From an uncultured Prevotellaceae bacterium (GTDB lineage Bacteria > Bacteroidota > Bacteroidia > Bacteroidales > Bacteroidaceae), in the NCBI GenBank assembly GCA_902790625.1, contig CADASP010000004.1:1-64000 (forward strand): DNA of 64,000 bases, in the 5' to 3' direction. Every line of letters starts with the position of its first letter. The first letter of the stretch is position 1. The translations under genes were made by a program, and so were the position numbers. The notes below the pieces were generated by a model, which worked only from the letters and a program-made list of their open reading frames with translations, made no database searches and was not told where the DNA came from. Shown here piece after piece: positions 9,212 through 18,701 of this stretch.

Positions 9212-9595
9212 TTAGAAAGGCAACAGGTCTTGTGAGTTGAGTCTCTTCTTTAAAGAGCTTATCAAAGCGTTCAACTGCTTCCATACTGATGTTACCCTTT
9301 CAGATAACTCATCGTACACTTCCTGACTTATATATCCTAAATTCAAACTCAGCATTAACTGGGTCTCTATTTCAGACATCGAACCAGAAGAGATACGCAG
9401 GAAATGTAGTTTCTCCCTGTCTGTGCCTCTTGCATAGCCTTCAGCTATATTAGAAGGGACGGAAACTGCGGCACGACGCATCTGAGATACCAATCCAAAA
9501 ACTTCGTCTTTTGGAAAGGCTTTGGTCATCATATATATTGATGTGACCAACTCAATCCCTTGTTGCCATACCCGCAAATCCTTATGGGTCTCCAT
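9212..9595 (-). CDS. Four-helix bundle protein (S23 / 23S rRNA intervening-sequence family)
   Basis: A 127-residue helical protein with the family hallmarks: N-terminal [11 protein letters not shown], then [21 protein letters not shown] and [15 protein letters not shown]. The family is named for proteins encoded in 23S rRNA intervening sequences, and relatives include the diversity-generating-retroelement accessory protein Avd. Its cellular role is unknown. Here it sits between frdA and frdB inside an otherwise conserved operon, flanked by inverted repeats 9187-9208 and 9605-9626. This suggests it arrived as a small mobile cassette. Confidence 0.88.
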   Translation of the reverse strand: METHKDLRVWQQGIELVTSIYMMTKAFPKDEVFGLVSQMRRAAVSVPSNIAEGYARGTDREKLHFLRISSGSMSEIETQLMLSLNLGYISQEVYDELSERVTSVWKQLNALISSLKKRLNSQDLLPF

Positions 9596-9604
9596 ATCTA
9601 ATAT

Positions 9605-9626
9605 CCCTAAACGACTAAACGACCAA
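9605..9626. repeat. Right inverted repeat flanking the four-helix-bundle gene
   Basis: Partner of the repeat at 9187-9208, in opposite orientation, with 19 of 22 bases matching. Confidence 0.8.
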
Positions 9627-9643
9627 TATCCTAATTTACTAAA

Positions 9644-11623
9644 TTAATTCTTATAATTACGGGTTTGTACTTTAATAGCTTCGTACTCCAGCGGCTCCTT
9701 GATGAGCTCAGGCTCGTTGCCCTTGCCTTTGTACTCCCAGCAGCCTACGTAGAAGTAGTTCTCGTCGTCGCGCTTGGCCTCGCCTTCCTCGGTCTGGTAC
9801 TCCTCGCGGAAGTGACCACCGCAGGACTCGTTGCGGCTCAGGGCATCGAAGGCAACCAGCTGGCCCATGGTGAAGAAGTCGCGCAGGTGGATGGCCTTGT
9901 CGAGCTCGATGTTCAGGCCCTCCTTCGTTCCGGGAACGAACAGGTTGGTGTCGAACTCCTTCTCCAGGTCGTGCATCTTCTTCAAGCCCGTCTTCAGGCC
10001 CTCGGCGGTGCGGGCCATGCCCACATACTCCCACATGATGTGGCCCAGCTCCTTGTGGATGCTGTCCACAGAGCGCTTGCCCTTGATGTTGAGCAGACGA
10101 TCCATCTCGGCGTCCACCTTCTTCTCGGCCTCGTCAAACTCCTTGCGGTCGGTGCTGATCTTGCCCCAGATGCTCTGGTCGGCCAGATAGTTCTGGATGG
10201 TGTAGGGCAGCACGAAGTAGCCGTCGGCCAGACCCTGCATCAGAGCCGAAGCACCCAGACGGTTGGCACCATGGTCGGAGAAGTTGCACTCGCCGATGGC
10301 GAACAGGCCGGGGATAGAGGTCTGCAGCTCGTAGTCGACCCAGATGCCGCCCATGGTGTAGTGGATGGCGGGGTAGATCATCATCGGCTTGTAGTACTTC
10401 ACGCCGTTGATCTCGTTGGCCACGTCGCCGGGGAACACGTCGGTAATCTCCTCGTACATCTCGAAGAGGTTGCCATAGCGCTGCATGATGACATCGAGAC
10501 CGAGGCGGTTGATAGACTCCGAGAAGTCGAGGAACACAGCCAGACCGGTGTTGTTCACGCCGAAGCCCTTGTCGCAGCGCTCCTTGGCGGCACGCGAAGC
10601 CACGTCGCGGGGAACGAGGTTACCGAATGCCGGGTAGCGGCGCTCCAGATAGTAGTCGCGGTCTTCCTCAGGAATCTCCCAGCCCTGCTTGGTTCCAGCC
10701 TGCAGTGCTTTGGCGTCCTCAATCTTCTTGGGCACCCAGATGCGGCCATCGTTGCGCAGCGACTCCGACATCAGCGTCAGCTTCGACTGCTTGTCGCCAT
10801 GCACGGGGATGCAGGTGGGGTGAATCTGCACATAGGAGGGATTGGCAAAGTAGGCTCCCTTGCGATAGCACTGCACGGCAGCCGAGCAGTTGCAGCCCAT
10901 GGCGTTGGTCGAGAGGAAGTAGGTGTTGCCATAGCCGCCAGTGGCGATGACCACGGCATTGGCCGAGAAACGCTCCAGCTTGCCAGTGACGAGGTTCTTG
11001 GCGATGATGCCACGGGCGCGGCCATCGACGATGACCACATCCTCCATCTCGTAGCGGGTGTAGAGCTTCACCTTCTTGGCCTGCACCTGACAGCTCAGCG
11101 AGCTGTAGGCACCGAGCAGCAGCTGCTGACCCGTCTGACCCTTGGCATAGAACGTGCGGCTCACCTGGGCACCACCAAACGAGCGGTTGGCCAGCATGCC
11201 ACCATACTCACGGGCAAAGGGAACACCCTGGGCCACGCACTGGTCGATGATGTTGTTCGACACCTCTGCCAGACGATAGACGTTGGCCTCGCGGGCACGA
11301 TAGTCGCCACCCTTCACGGTGTCGTAGAACAGACGGTAGACGGAGTCACCATCGTTCTGATAGCACTTGGCGGCGTTGATACCACCCTGGGCAGCGATGG
11401 AGTGGGCGCGACGGGGCGAGTCCTGAATGCAGAAATTATACACATTGAAGCCCATCTCACCCAGTGAAGCGGCTGCCGATGCACCAGCCAAGCCAGTGCC
11501 AACAACGATGATGTCGAGCTTCAGCTTGTTCTTCGGGTTTACCAGACGCTGGTGGGCTTTATATTCCTTCCATTTCTCAGGTACTGGACCTGCGGGAATC
11601 TTAGAATCAATTACTTTTGCCAT
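9644..11623 (-). CDS. frdA: Fumarate reductase/succinate dehydrogenase flavoprotein subunit
   Basis: A 659-residue FAD protein of the length seen in Bacteroidales. The dinucleotide-binding motif [17 protein letters not shown] is near residue 41. The segment [11 protein letters not shown] contains the His that carries FAD covalently in this family. The catalytic subunit interconverts fumarate and succinate; in anaerobic Bacteroidales it works mainly as fumarate reductase. It is the second gene of the frdCAB operon, 49 bases after frdC. Confidence 0.97.
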   Translation of the reverse strand: MAKVIDSKIPAGPVPEKWKEYKAHQRLVNPKNKLKLDIIVVGTGLAGASAAASLGEMGFNVYNFCIQDSPRRAHSIAAQGGINAAKCYQNDGDSVYRLFYDTVKGGDYRAREANVYRLAEVSNNIIDQCVAQGVPFAREYGGMLANRSFGGAQVSRTFYAKGQTGQQLLLGAYSSLSCQVQAKKVKLYTRYEMEDVVIVDGRARGIIAKNLVTGKLERFSANAVVIATGGYGNTYFLSTNAMGCNCSAAVQCYRKGAYFANPSYVQIHPTCIPVHGDKQSKLTLMSESLRNDGRIWVPKKIEDAKALQAGTKQGWEIPEEDRDYYLERRYPAFGNLVPRDVASRAAKERCDKGFGVNNTGLAVFLDFSESINRLGLDVIMQRYGNLFEMYEEITDVFPGDVANEINGVKYYKPMMIYPAIHYTMGGIWVDYELQTSIPGLFAIGECNFSDHGANRLGASALMQGLADGYFVLPYTIQNYLADQSIWGKISTDRKEFDEAEKKVDAEMDRLLNIKGKRSVDSIHKELGHIMWEYVGMARTAEGLKTGLKKMHDLEKEFDTNLFVPGTKEGLNIELDKAIHLRDFFTMGQLVAFDALSRNESCGGHFREEYQTEEGEAKRDDENYFYVGCWEYKGKGNEPELIKEPLEYEAIKVQTRNYKN

Positions 11624-11672
11624 TTGTTCAAAATTTAAGCAATTAAAAATTGAAGATTAAATAACTTAACGG

Positions 11673-12662
11673 TTAGCACTTGCAGTCCGTACACTGGCAG
11701 GGGTCGCATTTGCAACCCACCTTCTCAGCACACTGGCAGGGGTCGCACTGACAGGGGTTGCACTGGCAGGCCTTTTCCTTGCCACACTGGCAGGGGTCGC
11801 ACTTGCAGTCCTCGCATTTGCAGGCCTTTTCCTTGCCACACTGGCAGGGGTCGCACTTGCAGTCCTCGCATTTGCAAGCCTTCATCATGTCGCAGCAGTC
11901 GGCAGAAGCCTTGTCGCAGGGAGCCTTCATCATGCACTCTGTCTTTGCCTTGCAGCAATCGGCCTTGTCGCCATCGCAGCAGAGGCTGGGAGCGCACTTG
12001 AAAGCGAAAGCGAGCACCACCACCAAGAAGCCGAGCATGAGCAGAGTGGAATAGATGAATCCAATCACCTTCCAGCGGCAGAACCATGTCTTGCCGTTCC
12101 AGCCCAGCGTCTGCATGGCGCTCCAGAAGCCGTGGCTCAGGTGGAACCAGATGGCCACAATCCAAATGATGTAGAGCACTACATAGACCGGACACGAGAA
12201 GGTCTCTACAATCCAGCCGAAGCCATCGCCAGGAGCGTGTGCCAGTCCTTCGAGGCCCAGCAGCTCGGCAAACATCATGTTGTACCAGAAGTTGAACAGG
12301 TGGAGCAACAGTCCCAGCAGGATGATGATGCCCAGCACAAGCATGTTCTTCGAAGCCCATTCCACCTTTCCAGCGTTCACCGTGGTCGAAACCTCATAGC
12401 GGTTGTCGCCACGAGCCTTGCGGTTTTGCGCCGTGAGGATGAAAGCGTAAACAATGTGGACAACGGCCAAGAAGGCCAAGCCCATAGTAGCCAGCACGGC
12501 ATACCAATTGGCGCCGAGCAGTTCGCAGATGGTGTTGTAGGCCGAGCCCGAGAAAAGCGCAACAATGTTCATGGCGCAGTGGAACGTCAGGAACAAGATG
12601 AGCGCAACGCCCGTGACGGACATCACTACCTTCCTGCCAATAGAAGAATTAAATAACCACAT
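11673..12662 (-). CDS. frdC: Fumarate reductase cytochrome b subunit with a cysteine-rich C-terminal tail
   Basis: A 329-residue protein. Residues 1 to about 220 form the usual five-helix membrane anchor of the Bacteroidetes diheme type, with family segments such as LTFHCAMNIVALF and WFHLSHGFWSAM carrying candidate haem histidines. Relatives normally end there. This one continues for about 108 residues with 33 cysteines, including an 18-residue tandem unit of the type CKCEDCKCDPCQCGKEKA. The tail resembles a metallothionein and may bind metal. The reading frame is uninterrupted to a normal stop. First gene of frdCAB. Confidence 0.93.
   Translation of the reverse strand: MWLFNSSIGRKVVMSVTGVALILFLTFHCAMNIVALFSGSAYNTICELLGANWYAVLATMGLAFLAVVHIVYAFILTAQNRKARGDNRYEVSTTVNAGKVEWASKNMLVLGIIILLGLLLHLFNFWYNMMFAELLGLEGLAHAPGDGFGWIVETFSCPVYVVLYIIWIVAIWFHLSHGFWSAMQTLGWNGKTWFCRWKVIGFIYSTLLMLGFLVVVLAFAFKCAPSLCCDGDKADCCKAKTECMMKAPCDKASADCCDMMKACKCEDCKCDPCQCGKEKACKCEDCKCDPCQCGKEKACQCNPCQCDPCQCAEKVGCKCDPCQCTDCKC
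11685..11880. repeat. 54-bp in-frame tandem repeat encoding the FrdC cysteine tail
   Basis: Near-identical 54-base units (18 codons) follow one another around 11770-11880, with shorter CDPCQC-coding copies to the left. The high DNA identity between units suggests recent duplication. Confidence 0.8.
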
Positions 12663-12779
12663 AAAGTTTTAAAAATTAATGAATTAATATTGATTATGAT
12701 TTACTGCTAACAATTGCCCGTCCTTCGCGGATGGGGGAGAAATATTTAATAATAAGTATGCGCATGCGCTATATGGCCA

Positions 12780-12811
12780 CAAAATTAATGAAAAATTGTG
12801 AAACCCGCAAA
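12780..12811 (-). promoter_or_regulatory. Promoter of frdCAB
   Basis: On the minus strand TTTG (12808-12811) and TAATTTTG (12780-12787) are separated by 20 bases. A 12-bp palindrome GCAAACGTTTGC at 12807-12818 overlaps the -33 box and could be an operator. The leader of about 110 bases contains a small hairpin at about 12719-12735. Confidence 0.75.
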
Positions 12812-12867
12812 CGTTTGCGAAAAAAAAAGTGAAAATCTGCCAAATTGTGCCTCGCCACGCCGTGGGA

Positions 12868-13449
12868 TTAACGTTGCATCAGGTGCACGTAGCGCATGCC
12901 CTCGGCCACCTGTTGGGCCGTTTCCTCGTTGGTGAGCAGGGCCAGCAGCTTGTAGGCGAAGGGGAATGCGGCGGCAGGTCCCTCGGCGGTGATGATGTGG
13001 CCGTCGTGGGTGCACAGGTCACCCGTATAGGTGGCTCCACTCAGCAGTTGCTCGAAGCCAGGGTAGCAGGTGGCCTGTTTGCCGCGCAGCACACCCAGCT
13101 GGCCCAGCACCACGGCAGGAGCAGCACAGATGGCGGCTATCATGCGCCCCGCCTTGTGCTGACGAAGCACGGCGAGCCCCACGCCGTCGTGGTCGTAGAG
13201 GTTCTTGGCACCAGGCATGCCGCCAGGCAGCAACAGCAAGTCGGCACCCACGAAGTCGTCGTCGTGGATGTCCTCACGATACGTGCGGTCGGCCACCACC
13301 TGCACACCGTGTGCCGACGTCACAATACTACTGCCCTCCACCACGCTCACGGTGGTCACGTCCACACCGCCGCGACGCAGCACATCAATGGGAATCAAAG
13401 CCTCGACATCCTCGAAGCCGTCGGCCAAGAACACAAAAACTTTTGCCAT
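12868..13449 (-). CDS. DJ-1/PfpI family protein
   Basis: A 193-residue protein of the DJ-1/ThiJ/PfpI superfamily, starting MAKVFVFLADGFEDVEALIP. The nucleophile elbow has the conserved cysteine in AAICAAPAVVLG (about residue 107), and the acidic partner is in the DGFEDVEA segment. Such proteins act as deglycases, chaperones or in thiazole-related roles; the particular activity cannot be read from sequence. No operon partner is evident; a repeat-filled gap lies upstream. Confidence 0.9.
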   Translation of the reverse strand: MAKVFVFLADGFEDVEALIPIDVLRRGGVDVTTVSVVEGSSIVTSAHGVQVVADRTYREDIHDDDFVGADLLLLPGGMPGAKNLYDHDGVGLAVLRQHKAGRMIAAICAAPAVVLGQLGVLRGKQATCYPGFEQLLSGATYTGDLCTHDGHIITAEGPAAAFPFAYKLLALLTNEETAQQVAEGMRYVHLMQR

Positions 13450-13503
13450 ATTCGTTTAGTATTTAATGGTTATATGATAATGAACGATGGTTTCGCCAGG
13501 CAA

Positions 13504-13632
13504 TGCCATTCGGCCCATTCGTTGTTCACAAACAGCCAAATGCCATTCGTCTAATTCGTCCCATTCGTTTTCATTCGTTGTTCACAAGATGCCCACCGCC
13601 ACTCGTCCCATTCGTTTTCATTCGTTGCTCAC
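13504..13632. repeat. CATTCGT heptamer repeat cluster
   Basis: Multiple CATTCGT or ATTCGT units fill the gap between the DJ-1 and DUF2264 genes. A 29-base block at 13557-13585 recurs at 13604-13632 with one mismatch. Confidence 0.85.
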
Positions 13633-13659
13633 GAAAAGGACAATCGGCTAACCATGTTG

Positions 13660-15033
13660 TCACCAGCGGTCTCTGGTCTGTATGTCGTCGGCCCAGCGGT
13701 GGTCCTTGGGGAAGGGTTGTCCGCCCCAGGCCTTCACCTGTGTCCAAGGCTCGGCGGCGTCGGTCCAGAAGGGATGGTCGGCGGGCAGTCCGAGTGGCAT
13801 CAGCGAGAGGCTGGTCATGTAGAGCGAGCCGTTGTTGGTGTACCAGTCGGCGATGTCGGGCTGCGAGCCGCAGAAACCGATGGTGAGGAAGCCGCCCTCG
13901 TTGTAGTTCTGCTGATGGTCGTACATGCGGTGCATCACGGCGGTGAGTGCCGAGCGCACCTGCCCGTTGCTCAGCTCCTTGGGCAACGTCTGTTTCCACG
14001 CCATCAGGGCCAGCGGCTGCAGGGCTGCCATGCGGTAGGTGCTGCTGCGCCCAAAGACGGGGAAGGTGCCATCGGGCGAGATGAAACGCTCGAGGATGAT
14101 GCTGAACTTCTGCGCACGCTTCAAGGCACGGTCGAAGTATTTCTTATACTCCAGACGGGTGTTGGCCTTGGCATCGATCATGTTCTGCAGCGTCTCCAAA
14201 TACATGGCGTGGAAGACATAGCTGCTGTAGTAGTCGAAGGCGAAGACGGGGCCGTCGGCATACCAGCCGTCGCCCACATACCACTCCTCAACCTTGCGGA
14301 TGGTCATCATCACGCGGAAGTCGTCGTACTCTCGCAGTCCCTCGGCCTTGGCGATGAAGCTCTCGATGATGCTGCTGAAGAGAAACCAGTTGGTGTAGGG
14401 TGGTTCTATGCTGCGCAATTTCTTGAACTCGTTGATATAGCGCTTCTTCGTCACGTCGTCGAGGGGCACCCACAGGGCATCGTAGGCACGGATGAACGAC
14501 TCGGCGATGTAGGCGGCATCCACCAGGTTCTGCCCCGACACGCCCCAGCACAGGTAGTCGGGACTCTGTGGGTCAACGCTGTTTTTATACGCAGCCAGTG
14601 CCCATTGGCGCAGCTGGGCCACCATCTCTGCCTCGGAACCCCCTGAGGCCCTCGAAGCCCCTGAAGCCCCCCCTACTGCCCCCGAGGGGGCTTCTTTAGT
14701 CTTGCGGGCCTTGGGGTCTATCGTGCCCCCCTCGGGGGGCGAAAGGGGGGCCTTGTCTGTTGCCAGCCACGGGGCGATGCCCGCCATCAAGCGGCCGAAG
14801 GTCTCCATATACACCACCTTGCGGTTGCGGTTGTCGAAGCTGGGGCTGAACTCCGTCTGCATGTTCTTCTGCAGCTCGCCCTTGGCCATGTTCTCCAGCA
14901 CGGGCTGCGCCATGCGCCACGCCTCCTGGCACCAGTATTCGCGGTCGCTGAGGGGTTTCACTTGCTTTTTCTTGGCGGCTGCCACGGGCAGGGCCAGCAG
15001 GGCAGCGGCGAGGATGACGAGAATCTTCTTCAT
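13660..15033 (-). CDS. DUF2264 domain protein, secreted
   Basis: A 457-residue protein with a signal peptide (KKILVILAAALLALPVAAA) and the features of DUF2264: an early REYWCQEAWRMAQPVLENM, a SFIRAYDALW helix and the later YADGPVFAFDYYSSYVFH. In Bacteroidetes, DUF2264 genes lie in polysaccharide-use loci and the fold resembles alpha/alpha barrels of lyases and hydrolases. The start codon overlaps the GH43 stop by four bases (ATGA), so the two are translationally coupled. A low-complexity stretch near residues 93-132 is encoded by a GC-rich repeat. Confidence 0.85.
   Translation of the reverse strand: MKKILVILAAALLALPVAAAKKKQVKPLSDREYWCQEAWRMAQPVLENMAKGELQKNMQTEFSPSFDNRNRKVVYMETFGRLMAGIAPWLATDKAPLSPPEGGTIDPKARKTKEAPSGAVGGASGASRASGGSEAEMVAQLRQWALAAYKNSVDPQSPDYLCWGVSGQNLVDAAYIAESFIRAYDALWVPLDDVTKKRYINEFKKLRSIEPPYTNWFLFSSIIESFIAKAEGLREYDDFRVMMTIRKVEEWYVGDGWYADGPVFAFDYYSSYVFHAMYLETLQNMIDAKANTRLEYKKYFDRALKRAQKFSIILERFISPDGTFPVFGRSSTYRMAALQPLALMAWKQTLPKELSNGQVRSALTAVMHRMYDHQQNYNEGGFLTIGFCGSQPDIADWYTNNGSLYMTSLSLMPLGLPADHPFWTDAAEPWTQVKAWGGQPFPKDHRWADDIQTRDRW
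14637..14757. repeat. GC-rich repeat inserted in the DUF2264 coding sequence
   Basis: This stretch has runs such as GCCCCCCCTACTGCCCCCGA and CCCCCCTCGGGGGGC. It codes for a Gly/Ala/Ser/Pro-rich loop between the ATDK and EAEMVAQLR segments. It looks like an in-frame repeat insertion similar to the one in obg. Confidence 0.65.
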
Positions 15034-17870
15034 AGTTTTACGGTTTTTTTGCCATTGATGATGTAGATACCTTTTTTCAATGCAGTGGGCAGCACCTTGC
15101 GGCCTTGCAGGTCGTAGACATCTTTAATTATTTGGTCATTATTCATTAGCGTAGCGCCAATGCCATTGGTGAGCGATGCGAAGCTGAACACGCGGTCCAT
15201 CATCTGATAGAGGGCGGTGGCCTCGGTGCTGCGGGTGAAGGCACGGTCGTAGACAATCACGTCGTCGAAGCTGGCATCGGGCGACCCCCAGAACGAGCCA
15301 TTGCCCAGATAGAGCATCGGGCTGGAGGCGATGAGGTCGACGATGGCGTTGTAGTCGAAGGCCGATTTCGTGCTCACCTTCTTGCCGCCCTGCTCGCCGT
15401 TGATGCGGTCGTTGCTGTGGGCCACTCCGTCGACATACATGGTGATGCCTCGCGATGCCTGACGCGAATAACTGATGGTGAGCTGGTGCCAGTGGCCTAC
15501 AGTCAGGTTGGTGGTGGCGACGGTCTCGGGGTGGTTGATGTCAATCCAGTTGCCATGGCCGTCGTTGTAGCCGGTGTAGAGGTTGCCGGTGGTGTAGAGG
15601 TGGGCATCGCCGCCCTCGAAGCCGCAGAGCGCATCCCACAGGTTGGCATCGGTGCGGCGCACCCAGAAGGCCAGCGTGGCACCATCGGCCAGTTCCTTGC
15701 CGTAGAGGGGGTTGGGGATGGCCACATAGCTTTCCTTCTTGTTGCCACCAGCACTGAGGCGCACATAGCCACCATTGCGCAGGGGGTCGTCGTCATACAA
15801 CGAGGGGGCTTTGGTGGCACCCTTACGCAAAAATTGCGCCATTTCATCGGCATTGAAGGTGTTGGCCAGCGAGCCGTCGTCGAAGCCATAGTGGGCCACA
15901 ATGCCCTCCTGCCAACCGTCGACGAGGGGCTGCGAGTTCTGCTCCGACAAGGCCCTCACCGTGTAGTCCTGCTGCCAATAGTAGTTGGCCGACGCGATGC
16001 GGGCGGTGAGCGTCACGTTGGTGTTCTCCTGCAGCCCGGCGGGGTTGTAGCGCCCCGTGTTGCTGATGATGTCGGGGTGGCTGCTCACCCATTCGGCGCT
16101 GACGTTGGGTTCGCCATCCACCAGGATGCTGTATAGATCCACGTTGTGGTTCACCGTCTGACCATCCTTCACGGGCACCGTCTGGTGGTTCAGCTGCCAT
16201 GCCACGGCATATTTGGGATGCTTCTTGTAAGCCCATAGTCCCACGCCCTGGGTGTTGGTGGCTGTGATGGCCACGGCGTGCAGGTTCTGCTCGTCCATCG
16301 TCTCTTCCAGTACCACACCTTCGTATTTCAGGGCCGACAGCGTCAGGTTGATGTAGCCGGTGCCTGCTTCCAGGCTCCACGTGCCGGTCTTGTCGCCGCT
16401 CACCTTGCCGTCGGCATCCAGTGTGATGACGATGGGCGTCACCTGCTCCAGGTTCTTATGGTCGTTGGCAAACTTGTGCAGCAGCACCTCGTAGGTGCCA
16501 GCCACCTGCTCGGAGGTGAGCAGCTGCTGCGTGGCGATGTCAGCGTCGGTGATGCTCTCGCCGTTATACTCGAAGGGGGCGGCCAGCAGCCATCCGTTTT
16601 TGCTCAGCAGCACTTGGTGGACGCGCACCTGATGGCCCTCGTCGGGGCGTTGCTCGTCGTTGCAGAAGCGGGTGTGATACACCAGATAGGTGCGCCCGTC
16701 GGGGGCGGCGATGATGCTGTTGTGGCCCTGCGAGCGCTCGCCCTGCGGCATGAAGCCCCAGTGGCTGTAGGGACCCAGCAGTTTCTGCCCGCGCGCCGGG
16801 GCTTTGGGGCCAAAGTTCAGGCTGTAGCTGGTGAAGATGGCATTGCGGTTGCCGGGGTCGAGATAGGGGCCGTCGGGCTTCTTCGAGCGGAAGACGCGCA
16901 TCTCGTAGCCGCCCTTCTGATCCAGTCCGCCATAGCTCATGAAGAGGTAGTAGTACTCTCCGATGTGCTCGATATAGGCACCCTCGCCCGACACGTAGTG
17001 GCCACCGGCAATCTTCTTGCCAAAGTAGGGGTCGGTGGTGATGTCGTCGCCACTGCCCACCAGGTTATAGGTCACATCATAGTCGCGCAGGCCGTTCTCT
17101 GCATTCAGGCGCAGCATCCAGATGCCTCCGCTCCACGAGCCGTAGGCCATCCACAGCAGTCCGTCTTCGTCGAAGAACACGCAGGGGTCGATGTTGTTGG
17201 GATAGCGGTTGCCCCAGCCGTTGCCAGTGTTGTAGCGCGAGGGCAGCGTGTTTTGAGCGCCAATGACCAATTCCAGGTCGGTGTCTTTCCAAGTATGCTG
17301 ACTGTCGTAGAAACCGCTGATGACCACTGGCCCCTGATAGAGATAGGGGCCTTCCACGTTGTTGCTGGTGAGCAGGATGATGCTCGAGTGCCAGCGGTCG
17401 CCGTTCACGCTGAGGTATTGGCACCACTTCTGCATTGTGGGGTTCCACAGCACATCGGGGGCCCACATGTTGCCGTTCACATTGTAGGAGGCATCGGTGC
17501 GGGCAGCCCACTCCAAGGCGTTGAAGGATGGAAAATCCACCATTTCACCGCCTTTGGGCACCTTGGTAACGGCAGGGGTGACAAAGGCTTGGTCGTTGCT
17601 GGCGTTGTTGTTGCCGCCCACCTTCCAGGGTGAGCTGAAGTGCGTCCAATTCTGCATGTCGCTGGTCCAAGCACAAGCACGGTGCGAGCCAAAAATGTAG
17701 TAGCGACCGCTGTTGGGGTCGTAAACCACCGACGGGTCGTGCACCGACACGCGCTTCTTTGTGGTGGTCTTGTAGAGCGTCCTCGCCTCTTGCTGGGTGA
17801 TGGCGGTCTCCTGAGCGTGCAGCGTGGGCAGGGGCAGCAGGGCTAATAGCAGTAATGTTAGTTTGTTCAT
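15030..17870 (-). CDS. GH43 family arabinanase-like enzyme with C-terminal LamG domain
   Basis: A 946-residue secreted protein; the ATG at 17870 begins the signal peptide MNKLTLLLLALLPLPTLHAQ. The N-terminal half is a GH43 beta-propeller with the base Asp45 in HDPSVVYD, a later FDEDGLLWMAYGSW, and the acid Glu in VSGEGAYIEHIGEYY, typical of endo-arabinanases. The C-terminal part (about 640-890) is a concanavalin-like LamG domain. The end, VYDLQGRKV...KKGIYIINGKK, is the C-terminal tail seen in other secreted proteins here. It probably cuts arabinan side chains of pectin. First gene of the pair with DUF2264. Confidence 0.9.
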   Translation of the reverse strand: MNKLTLLLLALLPLPTLHAQETAITQQEARTLYKTTTKKRVSVHDPSVVYDPNSGRYYIFGSHRACAWTSDMQNWTHFSSPWKVGGNNNASNDQAFVTPAVTKVPKGGEMVDFPSFNALEWAARTDASYNVNGNMWAPDVLWNPTMQKWCQYLSVNGDRWHSSIILLTSNNVEGPYLYQGPVVISGFYDSQHTWKDTDLELVIGAQNTLPSRYNTGNGWGNRYPNNIDPCVFFDEDGLLWMAYGSWSGGIWMLRLNAENGLRDYDVTYNLVGSGDDITTDPYFGKKIAGGHYVSGEGAYIEHIGEYYYLFMSYGGLDQKGGYEMRVFRSKKPDGPYLDPGNRNAIFTSYSLNFGPKAPARGQKLLGPYSHWGFMPQGERSQGHNSIIAAPDGRTYLVYHTRFCNDEQRPDEGHQVRVHQVLLSKNGWLLAAPFEYNGESITDADIATQQLLTSEQVAGTYEVLLHKFANDHKNLEQVTPIVITLDADGKVSGDKTGTWSLEAGTGYINLTLSALKYEGVVLEETMDEQNLHAVAITATNTQGVGLWAYKKHPKYAVAWQLNHQTVPVKDGQTVNHNVDLYSILVDGEPNVSAEWVSSHPDIISNTGRYNPAGLQENTNVTLTARIASANYYWQQDYTVRALSEQNSQPLVDGWQEGIVAHYGFDDGSLANTFNADEMAQFLRKGATKAPSLYDDDPLRNGGYVRLSAGGNKKESYVAIPNPLYGKELADGATLAFWVRRTDANLWDALCGFEGGDAHLYTTGNLYTGYNDGHGNWIDINHPETVATTNLTVGHWHQLTISYSRQASRGITMYVDGVAHSNDRINGEQGGKKVSTKSAFDYNAIVDLIASSPMLYLGNGSFWGSPDASFDDVIVYDRAFTRSTEATALYQMMDRVFSFASLTNGIGATLMNNDQIIKDVYDLQGRKVLPTALKKGIYIINGKKTVKL

Positions 17871-17902
17871 TGTTGTTAGGGTTAAATCATGGCAATGATG
17901 TG

Positions 17903-17934
17903 CAAAGGTACGAAGAAAACCGCGAACATCCAAA
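17903..17934 (-). promoter_or_regulatory. Promoter of the GH43-DUF2264 operon
   Basis: TTTG (17931-17934, minus strand) and TACCTTTG (17903-17910) are separated by 20 bases. The start codon is 33 bases downstream. Confidence 0.8.
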
Positions 17935-18088
17935 TTTCGGCCGCTTTTTTTCAGGGCAATCGCAAAACATGGCAGACAAAGAACGCACTATCATCAACAA
18001 AACAGGCGACGTAGCCGATAAGACAAGTGCAAAAGGATGTGAAAAGGAAATTCCAGAATTCTTACAAAAAAATTTTTCATTCTAGAAC

Positions 18089-18455
18089 AAAACAGCGCAC
18101 ACTTTAGGCTGTTTGAGCAACGCGAAAGATGAGGGAAAATCGACTGCCGACACGATTTTTGCACAACCTCGCAGGTTTTGTGCAGGTTTTTAGCCGTTTT
18201 TTAGGCCATTTTTCGTTTCTGCGGGAACGCCAAAAAAGAAAAAGGCAACGCCAAATTTTTTTTCGGCGTTGACTTTTTTGAGCCGCCCATGGCTTTTTAT
18301 CGCCAAATCGAGCCTATATACCTGAAAACCAGAGGTTTGTCAAAACCCCTCAAAACTCGCTTATTTTCGGCCAATAATTTTTTTGTGGAAAACAAGCGAG
18401 TTTTGAAGGCCTTCGGCCGTTTTGAGGCGTCTTCAGCCTTAACAATTTTTATTTG
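18089..18455. repeat. About 370-bp intergenic repeat, copy A
   Basis: This block is repeated in inverted orientation at about 40828-41183. It contains a GGCAACGCC...GGCGTTGAC palindrome at 18243-18279 and a hairpin of CAAAACTCGCTT with AAGCGAGTTTTG. Small frames inside both copies differ mostly by amino-acid-changing substitutions, so the conserved thing is DNA or RNA, not protein. It fills most of the 17.9-18.8 kb gap. Nothing else is seen there apart from the promoter at 18702-18733. Confidence 0.85.
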
Positions 18456-18701
18456 TTTTGCTAACGAATGTTTATGCACTTTTGAAAAAAAACTGGATGC
18501 AGCGGTTGGGTGGGCGGTGTATTCACCGCCATGAATAAGAGAGCAAAGATCCTTCCCCTCTCATTGATCAAGTGGACACATTCTTTGTTTTTTCCAGTAG
18601 GCGACACCCACTTTTCCCCTCTTCTAAATGAAACCACGGCTTGTTTTGTTTCTTACGCAAAAAAAGATTCTGCGGCTTATGTAAAAAAAGGTGCCAAAAA
18701 A

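Noticed and set aside
9665..11467. 600-codon frame opposite frdA
   Set aside because: It is an antisense shadow of a clearly identified gene with conserved FAD motifs.
18289..18534. 81-residue frame that resembles the 60-residue frame at 40813-40995
   Set aside because: The resemblance comes from the 370-bp DNA repeat. Substitutions fall evenly over codon positions and mostly change the residue, so protein selection is not supported.
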